Assembly: GCA_963854735.1 (NCBI GenBank)
Contig: OY978099.1
Span: 1,922,001 to 1,986,000, forward strand
Direction of reading: 5' to 3'
DNA from: Marvania coccoides
Lineage: Eukaryota > Chlorophyta > Trebouxiophyceae > Chlorellales > Chlorellaceae
Length of the DNA stretch: 64,000 nucleotides
Under the pieces are notes generated by a model. The model saw nothing but the letters and a program-made list of their open reading frames with translations, was not told the origin of the DNA and did not search any database. Below, one piece after another: positions 39,845-50,950 of this stretch. Position 1 is the stretch's first letter. Every line of letters begins with the position of its first letter. A program made the translations under genes and the position numbers.

Positions 39845-41105
39845 AAAATTGAAAGCAAAGTGGGAAAGTCAAGAAATGGGAATGATATCATCGTCAATCT
39901 CCGCCCAATTTGACGGCCCTAGTTCGTCAGGTCCAGGTCCATCAGCGGTCCTCGGGCGTTTCTCGCGGCAGAGTGCGGTGAGGTGCCGCATCATAGCCCC
40001 CGCGGGTCGCTTCGTCGCGCGACCGGTGTTCTCTTCCGCATCATCTTATTCAGCGTTTTCACCAACCTGGACGTCAAGGGTTTGTCCGAGGTGGATGAGG
40101 AAGTCGTCCACGGTTGCTGCACTCATAAACGAGGGATTGAGGTTCTTCAGCGCCTGTGTTGACCTCCTTGTTGGTGCCGCTTTGCCAAAGTCGAAACTGT
40201 CGCAACGGCGGTCCTCAAATACTCGAGCGTGGTGGGCGGGGCGGCGGGCGGAGAGACGGGGGAGGCGGCGGCCGTAGCGGCGGGCGGGTCAGCAGGGGGC
40301 TCGAAAGTGACCAACTCCTCACAGCTGGGAGGGCGGTCATTCTCGAGCCAGTCCATGTCGTCGATCTCAGGGCAGGGCAGCTTGTGGTAGCGGAAGCCTC
40401 CTCTGGGCGCGGTGAAAAACACCTCGTTGATCATGGTGATGGTGGTAGCTTTAGGCGACGTCATTATGCTCCACAGCGCAGAAACGCGCGCCCAATCCAT
40501 GCCTGCGCCGTGGTACGGCACCACCCACTTGGCACTGGGTAGAAATGCCCAGATTGGATCATGGCGAGAAGGACCTGCCCGATGGTGGGCGGCGGACCGT
40601 CCTTGCGGCACTTGAACATGAAGAAAGTCAGTGCGCGCGACATAATGTTTGCTGGACAGAGCTCCTGCCGCCCCTTCATGAAGGACGCGCCGAACTGCGT
40701 ATAAAGGCGCCGGCCCTTGGCCACCATCTCGTCGGTGATGTTCTTCATGCAGCACTTGAAGTGGGGGAGGCCGTAGTCCTTGGTGGTGTAGCCGACCATG
40801 CCGTCAAAGCAGTGCAGGCCGGTGTTCTTGAGATTCTTCACCTGGATCTTGTAGCCTTCCTCCCAACCCAGCACCATTCTGAGTCTGTAGTTCAACACCT
40901 TGGGTTCGATGCCGATCGTGCGAAAGACGGCTTGAAAGTGGAGTCCTCGTTGGCCCCCCGCTCGGTGCTGTTGACGCAGTTAAGCACGCTTGGGTTGGAG
41001 TCGGCCCACTCCTTCAGCAGATCCAGCCCGCGAACGTCGACGTCCCTCCCGTTGCGCGTCATGGTGACAGACTGGTCCCGCTCAACGCCATCGTTGGTCT
41101 CCGTC
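39845..41105 (-). pseudogene. HUH Rep-like transposon gene, degraded (Replitron candidate)
   Basis: Read on the minus strand through several frames. VNSTERGANED (about 40943-40978) followed, after a one- to two-base frameshift, by LHFQAVF (HFQ codons 40932-40940) resembles Rep motif II (x-G...H-x-Q). GYTTKD (40776-40793) fits motif III, Y-x-x-K, whose Tyr is the nicking residue. Further on come a region with FHCC-like cysteines, a Pro/Ala-rich linker and an acidic C-terminus (NWAEIDDDIIPI-stop). Frameshifts near 40941, 40525 and 40165 and an in-frame stop kill the gene. A second copy of the C-terminus is at 49816-50059. Single-Rep eukaryotic transposons of this type are known as Replitrons, chiefly from green algae; a CRESS-virus-derived copy is the alternative. 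Confidence 0.45.
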
Positions 41106-41675
41106 TTCTTTTTCGCGGTCTATATAGAGATGGTTGTTTATTCAACGTATGTACATGTGTTCAAATTATGTGTTCTATGTTTATTTTTATCTTGACTATA
41201 TATCGTTCTGTGTTCGTTCTGTGTTGTATGTTTATTTTAATTCTCAGAATAATTCTGACAATAAATATATAGCAGCGAAAATTTTAGCGAGTTGATTATG
41301 ATGATATGATGGAAGCTGGACAGGAAGTAAGAATTAAAGCATTTTTGAAGGCCGAAAATAAAAGGCACAGCAATTTGTGAAACTCGAATCGAATGAAAAT
41401 GTATGACTGCGGCGAAAAGAGAGTAGACGACGGCGCCGCCCCCCGGGAACGACGTGGAAAAATATTAATTGATGTTTGAACGCGTTCACGGAGTTTATCC
41501 CGGCTTATTTTTCCCACAAATTTTTTCTTCTCTTCTGGGGTTACACAGCCTACTATTTAGAAAACAAAAACTGGGCCATTTATTAAATTGCTCTGACCCA
41601 TTTGTCGTCATGCATTCGGTCTCATTTGAAAAAAGAATACAATAGACAAGGTTGCATAAATAACACGTGACGGTG
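41106..41675. other. Intergenic, AT-rich, nothing recognised
   Basis: Contains the repeated short phrase TCGTTCTGTGTT (about 41203-41226) and no gene. Confidence 0.35.
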
Positions 41676-42890
41676 CTACAAATGACTCAATCCTTCTTTA
41701 AGAGTGGCCACAGCTTCCATGACGTTCACATTCATAATATCATGAAATCCATAACCTTCAACAATCAATCCCCAATAGCGGATATTGAGCAATCGGCAAA
41801 TATAACAATATACTCCATTCAGATAACTCCCGGGAAGAAATTCGATGACCACACTATTTGGAGATGCAAAGATTAGGTGTGTGAGTCCTGCCCCATGTGG
41901 AGAAATAATTGCCTTTGCATGCGCAATGTGCTCTATTTGAGCTCGAATTGGAAGTTTCTCCAACACAACTTCAGCAAATTTTTCTCCAGGGAAGTTTTCC
42001 CGCAAAGCATTAACAAGCTCAGCTTGATTAGCAATGGATCGTTTTTTTCTTCGAACAATAACCACAATTTCAGCGCTATTGGCATTATAGTTAACTTGCA
42101 TTTGTCCAAGTATCACATTCCGCAATGAAATAATTGGCTCAGGTGTTGGTTTTCCGCATCCCATAAATGAGGGAATAAGTGTTTCAAGGGCGGTGTACTT
42201 GACATCAGGCTCTGCAATTTCGTATGAAACATTAAAAAATTCCATATATTGCATGATAAACGGACTTCTTCCCGAAAGAAGAACGGTGACGTTATCCAGA
42301 AGACCCGGGACGCTTGCTGCGAGAGCTAATCGTGGAAGCGCCTCAGCTGTCATATGATAGAACGAGGCAGAATGCGAGTGGATGAGTGGCAAAAGCTTTT
42401 TGTAATGTTGTATCCGTGTATGTTTTTGAGAGGCATGTCCACAACATTTGCACATTGCTGGATATATTATTTGAATATTGTCTGCAGTGTAAATATCAGG
42501 GAGCTCAAAAGATGCATTGCGGGATACTATGATAAATGGTTTATTCTTCCAATATGCAGCTTCATTTTCGTTAATTATGCATTGCGCTTTGAATTGAGTT
42601 GTCAAGGCACCATGGTCAGTGCTATCTTGTTGACTCCATGATTTCAACTGTACAAGGTCGTCGATGCTCCTTTCATGCAGCTCTTCATAAAAAAAAGAAT
42701 ACATGTCCACACTTCCATAAGTCTCGTTAGGGAGAGGATGTGAAAGCACAACAGGTAGCTGCTGGTCAATTTCATATATATTCTCCACTTCATGTTCCAC
42801 ATATGATGGAGATCCGAAAATGGCAATGAAATATAAGACGTGTACAGCAATGAAAAAAATTATAAATATGTAAACATTGTGCTTGAACAT
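41676..42890 (-). CDS. GT61-like (DUF563) glycosyltransferase, type II membrane protein
   Basis: 404 residues from an ATG at 42890. Residues 8-25 form the signal anchor. FYHMTAEALPRLALA (177-191) matches the F-x-H-x-x-x-E-x-L-P-R block, and SPHGAGLTHLIFASPNSVVIEFLP (330-353) is the hallmark H-G-A-G-L-T-N/H-x-x-F...V-V-E-x-x-P of GT61. The second Rossmann half begins with VVIVRRKKRS (276-285), the usual R-R block. Members are plant xylosyl- and arabinosyltransferases, animal EOGT (O-GlcNAc) and bacterial capsule enzymes, so the donor sugar is not fixed. All family landmarks are present and no intron is needed. It probably acts in the Golgi or ER lumen. Confidence 0.83.
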   Translation of the reverse strand: MFKHNVYIFIIFFIAVHVLYFIAIFGSPSYVEHEVENIYEIDQQLPVVLSHPLPNETYGSVDMYSFFYEELHERSIDDLVQLKSWSQQDSTDHGALTTQFKAQCIINENEAAYWKNKPFIIVSRNASFELPDIYTADNIQIIYPAMCKCCGHASQKHTRIQHYKKLLPLIHSHSASFYHMTAEALPRLALAASVPGLLDNVTVLLSGRSPFIMQYMEFFNVSYEIAEPDVKYTALETLIPSFMGCGKPTPEPIISLRNVILGQMQVNYNANSAEIVVIVRRKKRSIANQAELVNALRENFPGEKFAEVVLEKLPIRAQIEHIAHAKAIISPHGAGLTHLIFASPNSVVIEFLPGSYLNGVYCYICRLLNIRYWGLIVEGYGFHDIMNVNVMEAVATLKEGLSHL

Positions 42891-43759
42891 CTATACGTAT
42901 AATGTATTATTTCAAACTCGGCGAGTCCGATGTGGCGATTCCTTGAAAAAAAAAAAAAAAACAGGGTAATTTAGGTCAGGTAGATTTGTTATATAGCATG
43001 AAAAAATATCCTCACAAAGTGCCCTTACAAACACAATTAATTCGCAGGGCGAAACAACGCTTCTCATAGGCTGGCGGAAAGACGTGCATTGAAGCGATCT
43101 GGCGGAATATAATCAACGGAATCTATAATAGTAGTTAATACTTAGGGTTTAGTACAGATCTGAAAAAATATTACTTTGAGATTTTACAACTTTAAGACCT
43201 CCCTACTCTACTTTAGAAGAATTCATTTTCATTGCGTGGAAATAAATGAATAAATAAATAAAAACACAAGAATTGAAGGTGCATCACTGCTTTTTTTTCC
43301 TTCCGTTTAATTTTTCATCCATGGAGATATTTGATAAAGCTTTTGCTAGTTAATTTAATTAAGGAATTATTTCTACGACCAAATCTTGGGGCAAGTTGCG
43401 CTGGTCCGACAATTAACAGCTTTTCCTTGGCTGTTGGAAGGCACCTATGATGAAGAGTACCCGGGTTGTGCGTATTCAAGAAACAAATATTTTAGGGAGG
43501 AATAAGCTGGGATAAACTTTGTTGACGCGATAAAAAGTTAATTCACATTTTTCTACCGCCGTTCCTGGGCATGGCGCAGCCGCCTACTCTCTGCGGCGTA
43601 ATCATTAATCTTCATTCGATTTCGGTTCTACCACTGATCTCAGTTTGCCGTGCTTTTTCAACATTGTTTTAATTGTTACGGCCTGGCCAGCTTTACATCA
43701 TATCATAATCAATCATCTCGCTAAATTGTTGCTGGGATATATTTAAAAAAATATATATA
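42891..43759. other. Intergenic, AT-rich, nothing recognised
   Basis: Upstream region of the GT61-like gene. It contains a run of 18-20 A (about 42943-42961), one telomere-like TTAGGGTTTAG at 43142 and (TA)n-rich DNA near 43745-43775. No ORF worth calling. Confidence 0.35.
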
Positions 43760-44200
43760 TAATAATAATAATAAAGAGAAAAAATCAGTTCTTTTCCTCG
43801 TCCTTAAAACCAGGTTGACGAAGGCGCCCATTTCCTGCTGCTCCTCAGCTGTGAAGTCCTCCATCGTGTACTTGCGCTTCTTGACAGGCTTGTTCGTCAG
43901 CATCATGATGGCTTTAGACGCCTGGTCAGGAGTGAAGTTGACATCCGGCAGCTCGTAGCCTTTCTCCGCAGCCATATCCTTAAAGAATTTCATGGTGGGG
44001 CCGCTAGCCGACTGGTTCCTCCAAGTTCTTCAGAACCTGGATTTTGAAGCCAGTTTCGGCAAGGTGCTCGGCGTCTTGTACTCCACCTTGTGCTTGGTGC
44101 ACAGGCGCTTGAGCTCTTTCACCATGGCGTCGGTGGGCTCCTTCCGCTTCTTCTTGTGCCGCTGCATCTTTTCTTTGACGTGGGACAAGTTCATGCCCTA
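43760..44200 (-). pseudogene. Lysine-rich coding remnant, unknown
   Basis: On the minus strand a protein-like text begins MNLSHVKEKMQRHKKKRKE near 44194, continues LKRLCTKHKVEYK, and after a frameshift and stop resumes as MKFFKDMAAEKGYELPDV (43993 onwards) to about 43760. Charge pattern and GC content suggest a real but broken transposon ORF. No motif allows a family call. Its start abuts gypsy Gag sequence. Confidence 0.3.
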
Positions 44201-44280
44201 CCAGAAGACAGCAGCGGCCAAATGTCGCCTTGCCAACCTGACTAGCGGTTACGCGCAAGTTAGGTTCGTAACGTCCTATT

Positions 44281-44696
44281 TTGACGCGCGATCTCATGGA
44301 AGGCTTGCGTGACGCTGAGTGGCCAGAAACGCTGGAGCAGCTGTGGTCCCTGGTGGAGCGGCGTTTCGCCTTGCTGAACCCCCGCGTTGCCTCGCGTGAG
44401 GCTCTGTACCGCATCAAGCAAGATGCCACCGAGTCATTCATTGACTTCACGCCGCGCTTTGAGATGGTGTGTGCCGCAGCTGGAGTTGAAAGTGATGACG
44501 AACGCCTGGAGAGGTTTCGCATCGCCATCCTCCCTGCTCTGGAAAACGAGCTCCGCCTGGTGGAACTCCAAACCATGGACGCAGAGGGCCGCACCACGCC
44601 CAAGGGCTACCGCACCATGCTGACGATCGCAGCCAACGTGGAGCGCCTGCGCCCACCACCACCCGCCAAACCGGAGTACCGTGGCAGCAGGCCGTA
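44281..44696 (+). pseudogene. Gag fragment of another LTR retrotransposon
   Basis: About 138 codons with the retrotransposon Gag layout: LEQLWSLVERRFALLNP, then a YRIKQDATESFIDFTPRFE helix (x-x-x-Q-x-x-x-S-x-x-x-F-x-x-x-F) and RLERFRIAILPALENELR. It ends exactly at the LTR start at 44697, so the family 1 element inserted into it. The sequence differs from the Gag at 45151. Confidence 0.65.
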
Positions 44697-44958
44697 TGTA
44701 GCACCAGCTGCTCCTCTTTGTTTATATATAATACAGTGAGTAATGACACCTTTCTATGGCTCTAATTATGTATTTTGCATTCCTTTTGTCTTGTCATCTT
44801 ATTCTCTCTTTCTATTTTCATGCATTCAAGACCACTCCCCAAAACTTAACAGGGGGGCTTATTAAATATAATATAACGTCTTGCTGTAAATCCTATCGCT
44901 TTAGCAAGCAGAGCTCGGCACTCAAGTAGAGCTGGGCTCCTTTTCACAAACTATTACA
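44697..44958 (+). repeat. 5' LTR of the plus-strand gypsy element, 262 bases
   Basis: TGTAGCACCAGCTGCTCC...AAACTATTACA, homologous to 36632-36895. Five bases before it are CCGTA. The partner duplication cannot be found because the 3' LTR is missing. Confidence 0.88.
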
Positions 44959-44961
44959 ACT

Positions 44962-44979
44962 TGGTTTCGACTCTTTTGC
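44962..44979 (+). promoter_or_regulatory. Putative tRNA primer-binding site
   Basis: TGGTTTCGACTCTTTTGC lies three bases after the LTR. It begins with TGG, complementary to a tRNA CCA end, and TTTCGACTC could pair with a T-arm/acceptor. The primer tRNA is not identified. Confidence 0.55.
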
Positions 44980-45150
44980 AAAGAACCATTACACTCAAGG
45001 ACCTCGAGAACAGCACTTGCGCATCTCAAGTACACACCTCCAAGCACACATATAAAACCCGGTAGAAGACAAGGATAGATTCCGCTTCTAGCCAACTACT
45101 TCCCCCGGTCCCGCCGACTACTTCCCCCTCGACCTACTTATTTGCCGGCC

Positions 45151-46164
45151 ATGACAGACCCCAACATCCCTGCCGGCTCCGTCCAAGTGGACCAGGCGAC
45201 CTTCAATCAACTACTCTCCCAAGTCCATGTCCTCACCAACCAACAAGAAGGGTTGCGGGCACACGTGGAAACCCTCAGCCAAGAAAGAGACTCTCTCCGC
45301 CAAGCCGCTGCCTCCGCCAACGCGGCCCCTCGTCAAGCAAGCACCGCCTCCATCCAACAAGAGGCCAAGGTGTCCAAATTCTCGGGCGAGGCTAACACCA
45401 TCACCGGAGAAGACTTCCTCAAAGAAGTCCAGGCTGTCGCCTTCCTCGGACGCACGCTCACACACCACGAGAAGATCTCCATCGCCGTGTGCAGCACCTC
45501 TGGCCCCGCGCGCGAATGGTGGGTCACCGTTTCCACCCAAGCTTACCCCGCCGGCCCCTTCGCATCGTTTGAAGATTTTGCCACGGCCCTCAAGCGGCAG
45601 TTTGCTAGCGTGAAATCCAAGGACATCGCCGCCAACGCCCTGCGCGCCATCAAGCAGAAGTCCGACGAGTCCGTCGCTGCCTACCAAACCCGCTTCGCAT
45701 GCGCCGTGCAACGCTTCGAAACCGCTGGAGGCGAGATGACCAAGGACACCGTGCTCGAGAAGTTCAAGTTTTCAATCCTTCGCAGCAACCGCCTAGCCCT
45801 GGACAACCACATCGCGGGAAAGCGCGCCGAAGACCCCGCCTACGAAATCCCGCTCGACGGCGCCGTCCGTTACCTCGGGCAGCTGGAGGGCAACCCCTAC
45901 CCGCTGCAGCACGACTCCTACACCCCCATGGAAGTCAACGCGTTCCGTAAAAACCCCCATCTCGGCCAGCGCCGCTACCACAACCAACAGCAGCTACTGC
46001 CGGGTCACGAGCACGGAAATAACAATTCTCGCTCCCCCCGCAGCCCCAACGGCTACCGCAGCTTCAACGGCTCCAACGGCGTCCACAGCTCCCACCGCAT
46101 CACCTGCTCCAACAACCCTGGCCACTCCAACTGGCGCGGCAACAACCAGCAGCCGGCCAACTAG
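45151..46164 (+). CDS. Gypsy chromovirus Gag
   Basis: 337 codons from the ATG at 45151 (MTDPNIPAGSVQ). An N-terminal helix (ATFNQLLSQVHVLTNQQ) is followed by the capsid-like part with EDFLKEVQAVAFLGRTLT, AREWWVTVS, LKRQFASVKSKDIAANALRA and IKQKSDESVAAYQTRFA, the W...F...L...Q...S...Y...F pattern of retrotransposon Gag. The C-terminal 80 residues are Asn/Ser/His/Arg-rich. A clear CCHC knuckle is not seen, only CSNNPGH. The frame ends with TAG at 46162, and the following Pol linker is open in the same frame, so either stop readthrough or a decayed fusion is possible. Confidence 0.8.
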   Translation: MTDPNIPAGSVQVDQATFNQLLSQVHVLTNQQEGLRAHVETLSQERDSLRQAAASANAAPRQASTASIQQEAKVSKFSGEANTITGEDFLKEVQAVAFLGRTLTHHEKISIAVCSTSGPAREWWVTVSTQAYPAGPFASFEDFATALKRQFASVKSKDIAANALRAIKQKSDESVAAYQTRFACAVQRFETAGGEMTKDTVLEKFKFSILRSNRLALDNHIAGKRAEDPAYEIPLDGAVRYLGQLEGNPYPLQHDSYTPMEVNAFRKNPHLGQRRYHNQQQLLPGHEHGNNNSRSPRSPNGYRSFNGSNGVHSSHRITCSNNPGHSNWRGNNQQPAN

Positions 46165-46185
46165 CGCAACAAACGCCCCGCCGGA

Positions 46186-49100
46186 GTGGGCCACCCCTGC
46201 TTTCCGGTGCAACGCGCTCAACTGGACTCCAGGCCACCAGTGCGTCCCAAACGCCAACCGGACTCAGTAGTGCCCGCTGAGTCCGCCTCCCCAAGACCGC
46301 CACCGCCCCCGACTATTACGACCACGCCTACCGTGACTACTACTACCAAGCCTACCCTGACTACTACTACTACCCCGACCGCCCCTTTCGAAGCGTCCAC
46401 ATCCTACTTAAGACCCCCTGCCGCACCCATTCCTGACCACTACTGGCGCCCAACAGCCGCGCCCAACCACCGCCCAGCGCAAGAAATTTCTCAAGACGAG
46501 TTCAAGAACCCCCGTGCCCCTCTGCGCCGCACGCCGGAGCCCCACGCAGCTCCCAGCAGCACCCCAACAACTAGTTATTACGTGCCAATTGCCCCACATG
46601 GCAGCTCTGAGGGCAAAGACGAAGAGCGCATTTCGCCGGCAGACAAACCCTGCCCGGTAGCCTCCGCCCGCGAGGATTTCTCCGTAGATGAGACCGCACC
46701 GCCGCCGCGCCAACCGCCCGCGCCACAGCCTGATCACCTGTCGCCCGAGGCCAGCACCACTACCGCTGCCGCACGCAGCACCGACCTGTCACAGGCCTGC
46801 ACCAAGACCATGGCCAGCCCATCCACCAGGACCCCGGCGAGCCCTGCCGCCGAATCCACGGCCGATACAACCGCCAAGACCCACGCCAGCGCCGCCCAGC
46901 CCAAGGCCAGCGCCGCAGCCACCGCCGCTGCCAAGAAAAACAAGAACAAGATCAGCCGCCTCCCGTGCCCCTTCCAAGAGCACCGGACATCATGCGCACC
47001 GACGCCGAGCTCCAGCACCTTTATGTTTACACGGATGCCCTCTTCCCCAGCGAATTTCGTCGCCGCCGCATCCCCACCTTTTGTCTCCCCGGCTGCATCG
47101 GCGCCATCGACGACGCCAACGTCCGTTTTGACTCTGGCGCTATGGGCAGCACCCTCATCTCCCAGGCCACCGCCAAGCGGCACGGTTTCACCATTGCCCC
47201 CGGTCTCCCACGTTCCGTCGAAGTTGCCAATGGCCGCGTCACCATCCACAGCGACATTGTCCCCCGCTTGGACCTGGAGATCCGCACCTCCACGGGCACC
47301 TTCTCGACAACCCTTTCCAACGTGTTAGTTCTGCCCTTAGCCAATTATGACCTCATCCTCGGCGAAGATTTCTTCGAACAACATCAAGTAGACCTCTCCA
47401 CCAGCCGCAAATCCGTCACCCTCGGCCCCATTGGCAACCTCACCGCCCTTGCCATCGGCGAGCCCGCTCCCCCGCGGCCATCCCTGGTCTCCGCCTCCGC
47501 GCTCCACCGCTCTCTCCGCCACCACGACGGCGACGAAGAACTCTTTCTCCTCCAGATTTCTGAGATTCCTGACATCATTGCCTCCATCCACACCGCCAAC
47601 GTCTCCCGCGCTGACGTGAAGGGCGCGGCCACGGCTCAACAACCAGCTGGCTCCCCTTTGCAACGCGAACTTGACGAAATGCGCCACCGCATCAAATCTG
47701 AGTACCAAGATATTCTCATAGACCCCACGGCAACTCCACCGGCTGCCGGTCTCCGCCGCATGGCCCCCTCCGAGCTAGAAGAACTCCGGCGCCAGCTGAA
47801 AATCCTCATCGACAAGGGCTTCATCCGCCCCAGCGCATCACCCTACGGCGCTTGCGTCCTCTTCACCAAGAAAAAGAATGACAGCCTCCGCATGTGCCTT
47901 GACTATCGCGCGCTCAATAAGAACTCCATCGAGAACAAGTACCCCCTGCCCCGCATTGACGAGATCTTCGACACCCTCGGCGGCGCCACTTGCTTCTCCT
48001 CCATCGACTTAGCCGCTGGCTACTGGCAAATCCCCATGGCAAAAGACGACATCGGGAAAACGGCCATCCGCACCCGCTACAGCTCGTACGAGTTCCTGGT
48101 CATGCCCTTCGGCCTCACCAACGCACCCGCTACCTTCCAGACCCTCATGAACGACCTCTTCCACGAGCATCTCGACGACTTCATCTTCATCTACCTCGAC
48201 GACCTCCTCGTCTTCTCCAAAAAAACCCGCCGACCACGAGAAGCACCTCTGCCTAGTCTTTGACGCCCTCCGCAAGCACAGCCTCTACGACCAAGGCCCC
48301 AAGTGTGACCTCTGCATGACGCAGCTCCCCTTCCTTGGCCACGTGATTTCCGGCAACGGCGTCTCCACCGACAACGAGAAAATCAGCGCCATCACCAATT
48401 GGCCTGCGCCCTCCAACCACCAAGAACTCCAGTCCTTCCTCGGGTTCTGCAACTTCTACCGCCGTTTCGTCCCCAACTTCGCCAACACCGCGCAGCCCCT
48501 CCAAGACCTGCTCAAGAACGAGAACCTGCGTGGTTGGATATAAGCTTTTCTTTTCTTTTCCTTTGTTATTCTTTTCTCTTTTTCTTTTAGCGGTTGGTTT
48601 TTCTTTGGTCTTTCTTTATTCTCATTTTCATTCATCAATTTATTATTATTATTTCTGCTTGCACTTCGGTGCCAGTCTGCTATGTTGCCTTAGCTGCTTC
48701 TTTGTGCGGACTTTAAACCTGTAATGTATGTATGTATGTATGTATACAGACCACCGCACGCTAACTTACCTACAGACGCAACCCAAGCTCATCCAACGCC
48801 AAGCCCGCTGGATGGAGCTCCTCAAATAATACGACCTGGCTATCAATTACATCAAGGGTACCGACAACGCCGCCGTTGATGCCCTTAGCCGCCTTAACCC
48901 GCCGCCCAAATCTCGCCCTGCCACGCTACTCAACGCTGTTCGCATCCTGGACCTCCACTTGCCCGAGGACATCCCGCGTTCAACCAAGCTAACCACGATG
49001 ACCCCTTCTCTCTCATACTCGACCACCTGCACCTCAATGGCACCGCCACACGCGCTGCCAACCGACTGCGCATCTCCCCGCCACAGCCGGCCCCTGCCCC

Positions 49101-49815
49101 TGCCCCACCTTCTACTAATGCAGGCACCGCGGCCAGCTCCATCACGCCTGACCCTGGTTTCTCCGCCCAGCTGAAGACAGCTTACGCCACCGACACGCTC
49201 GCCCAAGATATTTTCTCCGCTGCGCCCCGCCTGCACAACTGCCGCCTCCGCGCCACCGACTTCAAGATCCACAATGGCCTCATCTACCTCACCAAGAACG
49301 AAGCCCTCTACGTCCCCAATGACCAGGCCCTCCGCGCCACCTTGCTGAACGAATATCACGACACCGCTTACGCCGGCCACCTCGGCCGCGACAAGACCTA
49401 AGACGCTCTCAGCCGCACCTAATTCTGGCCCCAAATGAGGGAGGAAGTGGAGCACTACGTGCGCACTTGCCCTCAATGCCAACTCGTCAAGCCCTCCAAC
49501 AAATCTCCGCTCGGCCTCCTCCGCCCGCTGCCAATCCCTGACTACTGGTGGCAACAAGTTGCCCTAGACTCCATCACCGGCCTGCCCAAGACAGACCGCT
49601 GCCACGACACCATCATCGTTTTCGTGGACAAGCTCTCCAAGATGTGTCACATTGTCCCGACCACCATCGAGATCTCCGCCAAGCTCACCGCCCGCCTTTT
49701 CTTTGACCACATCTTCCGCCTCCACGGAATGCCCCAATCCATCGTCTCTGACCGCGACCCCCGCTTCACCTCCACCTTTTGGAAAGAACTCCTCAAGCTC
49801 GTCGGCACCGACCTC
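46186..49815 (+). pseudogene. Gypsy chromovirus Pol, broken by frameshifts, a LINE and a terminal truncation
   Basis: A Pro/Thr-rich linker (46186 to about 46950) leads, after a frameshift, to protease ([14 protein letters not shown]) and RT (46965-48230): [60 protein letters not shown] and the catalytic [10 protein letters not shown] run of seven A after this (48220-48226) carries a frameshift. The thumb continues to LLKNENL at 48532, where a LINE 3' end begins. When Pol resumes at 48750 it is at TDHRTLTYL; compared with the 17983-20715 copy, about 100 codons of RNase H are missing. Several stops follow. The integrase core is cut after SDRDPRFTSTFWKELL at 49815, where Rep-like sequence starts. 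There is no 3' LTR. Confidence 0.87.
48527..48749 (+). mobile_element. LINE 3' end, copy 3, inside gypsy Pol
   Basis: Only the last codons (LRGWI-stop), the 3' UTR and a tail of about six ATGT units remain. It replaces about 300 bases of the gypsy RNase H, a target-site deletion. It matches copies 1, 2 and 4 closely. Confidence 0.88.
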
Positions 49816-50059
49816 GACGAACGGCTTCCTGATGCGCCTCAGCCACGCCGTGGACGTCCGTGAAGACGTTGAAATGGATGTACATGATGCTGAAGAGGAC
49901 ATCGATCGCATCGCCAAGCGGCCCGCGGGGGCTATGATGCGGCACCTTACCTCCCTTTGCCGCGCCAAGCGCTCGAGGAACGTTGAAGGACCTGGGCCTG
50001 ACGAAGCTGGGCTGTCAAATTGGGCGGAAAGTGACGATGATATTATTCCCATACTTTGA
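49816..50059 (+). pseudogene. C-terminal fragment of the HUH Rep-like gene
   Basis: NGFLMRLSHAVDVREDV...RPAGAMMRHLTSLC...NWAESDDDIIPIL-stop matches the end of the minus-strand gene at 39845-40100 at both protein and DNA level. The two are inverted relative to each other. It is fused directly to truncated gypsy integrase. Confidence 0.6.
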
Positions 50060-50344
50060 CTTCTTTTTTCCACCTTGCTTTGAATATATGGTGTTGCCGA
50101 CATTGCTGATGACTATGGACTATTGCTACATGTATAATTACTCATTTGCTTTATATTTTTTTCGATGCATCAATCACGACGTTTCAAAATGTACCATATT
50201 TGGCAGCTCATATTTTTATAATTATGGATTAATTCTGATTTAATTTACTGTGTTAAAAGCGTACAAATCGGATACATACTCAATTTCCTGCGAATTAAAA
50301 CTGAACGCGTCTTCCATATAGTACAGGCTGCATTATTATCTTGA
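50060..50344. other. AT-rich spacer
   Basis: AT-rich; nothing recognised. Confidence 0.3.
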
Positions 50345-50950
50345 CTATATATCTATGATGTGGCGGCGGTGCGCACAGCTGGGGATCACATCGGCACGAC
50401 TTCTTGGTGAATTCTTTAATGCGGTGGTGATCCCAACATTGGGGTACAGAGTAGAGACCTGAGGGCCAGCCCAGGTGGCTGCTGCGGTGGGCGGTGACGG
50501 CAACGACAAGTGCGAGATTTCCTACCGAGCCTTCTTGCGGCGTGTGTTGGGAGTACGCAAAGGCACGGCCAATGTGGTCACACTGGGGGAATTTGGTCGC
50601 TTCCCCTTGGCGTGCGCTTGGGCAAAACGTATCTATGGGTACTGGGAGCGACTCCACACCTTGCCTGACACCAGGGTGACGCTCAAGGCAGCATTTCGGG
50701 ACAACCTTGCGCTGGCGCTGCAAAACTCGTCTTCGCAGCGCTGTTGGGCGGCGCAAGTGCTGTGCCTGATCGACGCTTTAGGTCTGGAAAGCGGTGTGGT
50801 GCCCGCGGGGAGCGACGACCTGGATGACCCCAGGCTGGCAGAGGCGGCCATGCGCCAACGCTACATGGATTTTTACCGTCAGCAATCGGGGACGAAAAAT
50901 GACTTTTACAAGGCAACAATTCGAGGCGGTGATGCCACAACTAGTTCTTA
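50345..50950 (+). pseudogene. LINE polyprotein fragment, post-RT region
   Basis: WRRCAQLGITSARLLGE, then after a TGA stop at 50460 an open stretch with FLRRVLGVRKGTANVVTLGE, FGRFPLACAWAKRIYGYW and RVTLKAAFRDNLALAL, the conserved region between RT and the C-terminal zinc site in many LINEs. The same text, inverted, is at 63469-64000. It ends at GGTGATGCCACAACTAGTTC, which resembles 52955-52977, where the next LINE segment begins. Confidence 0.78.
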
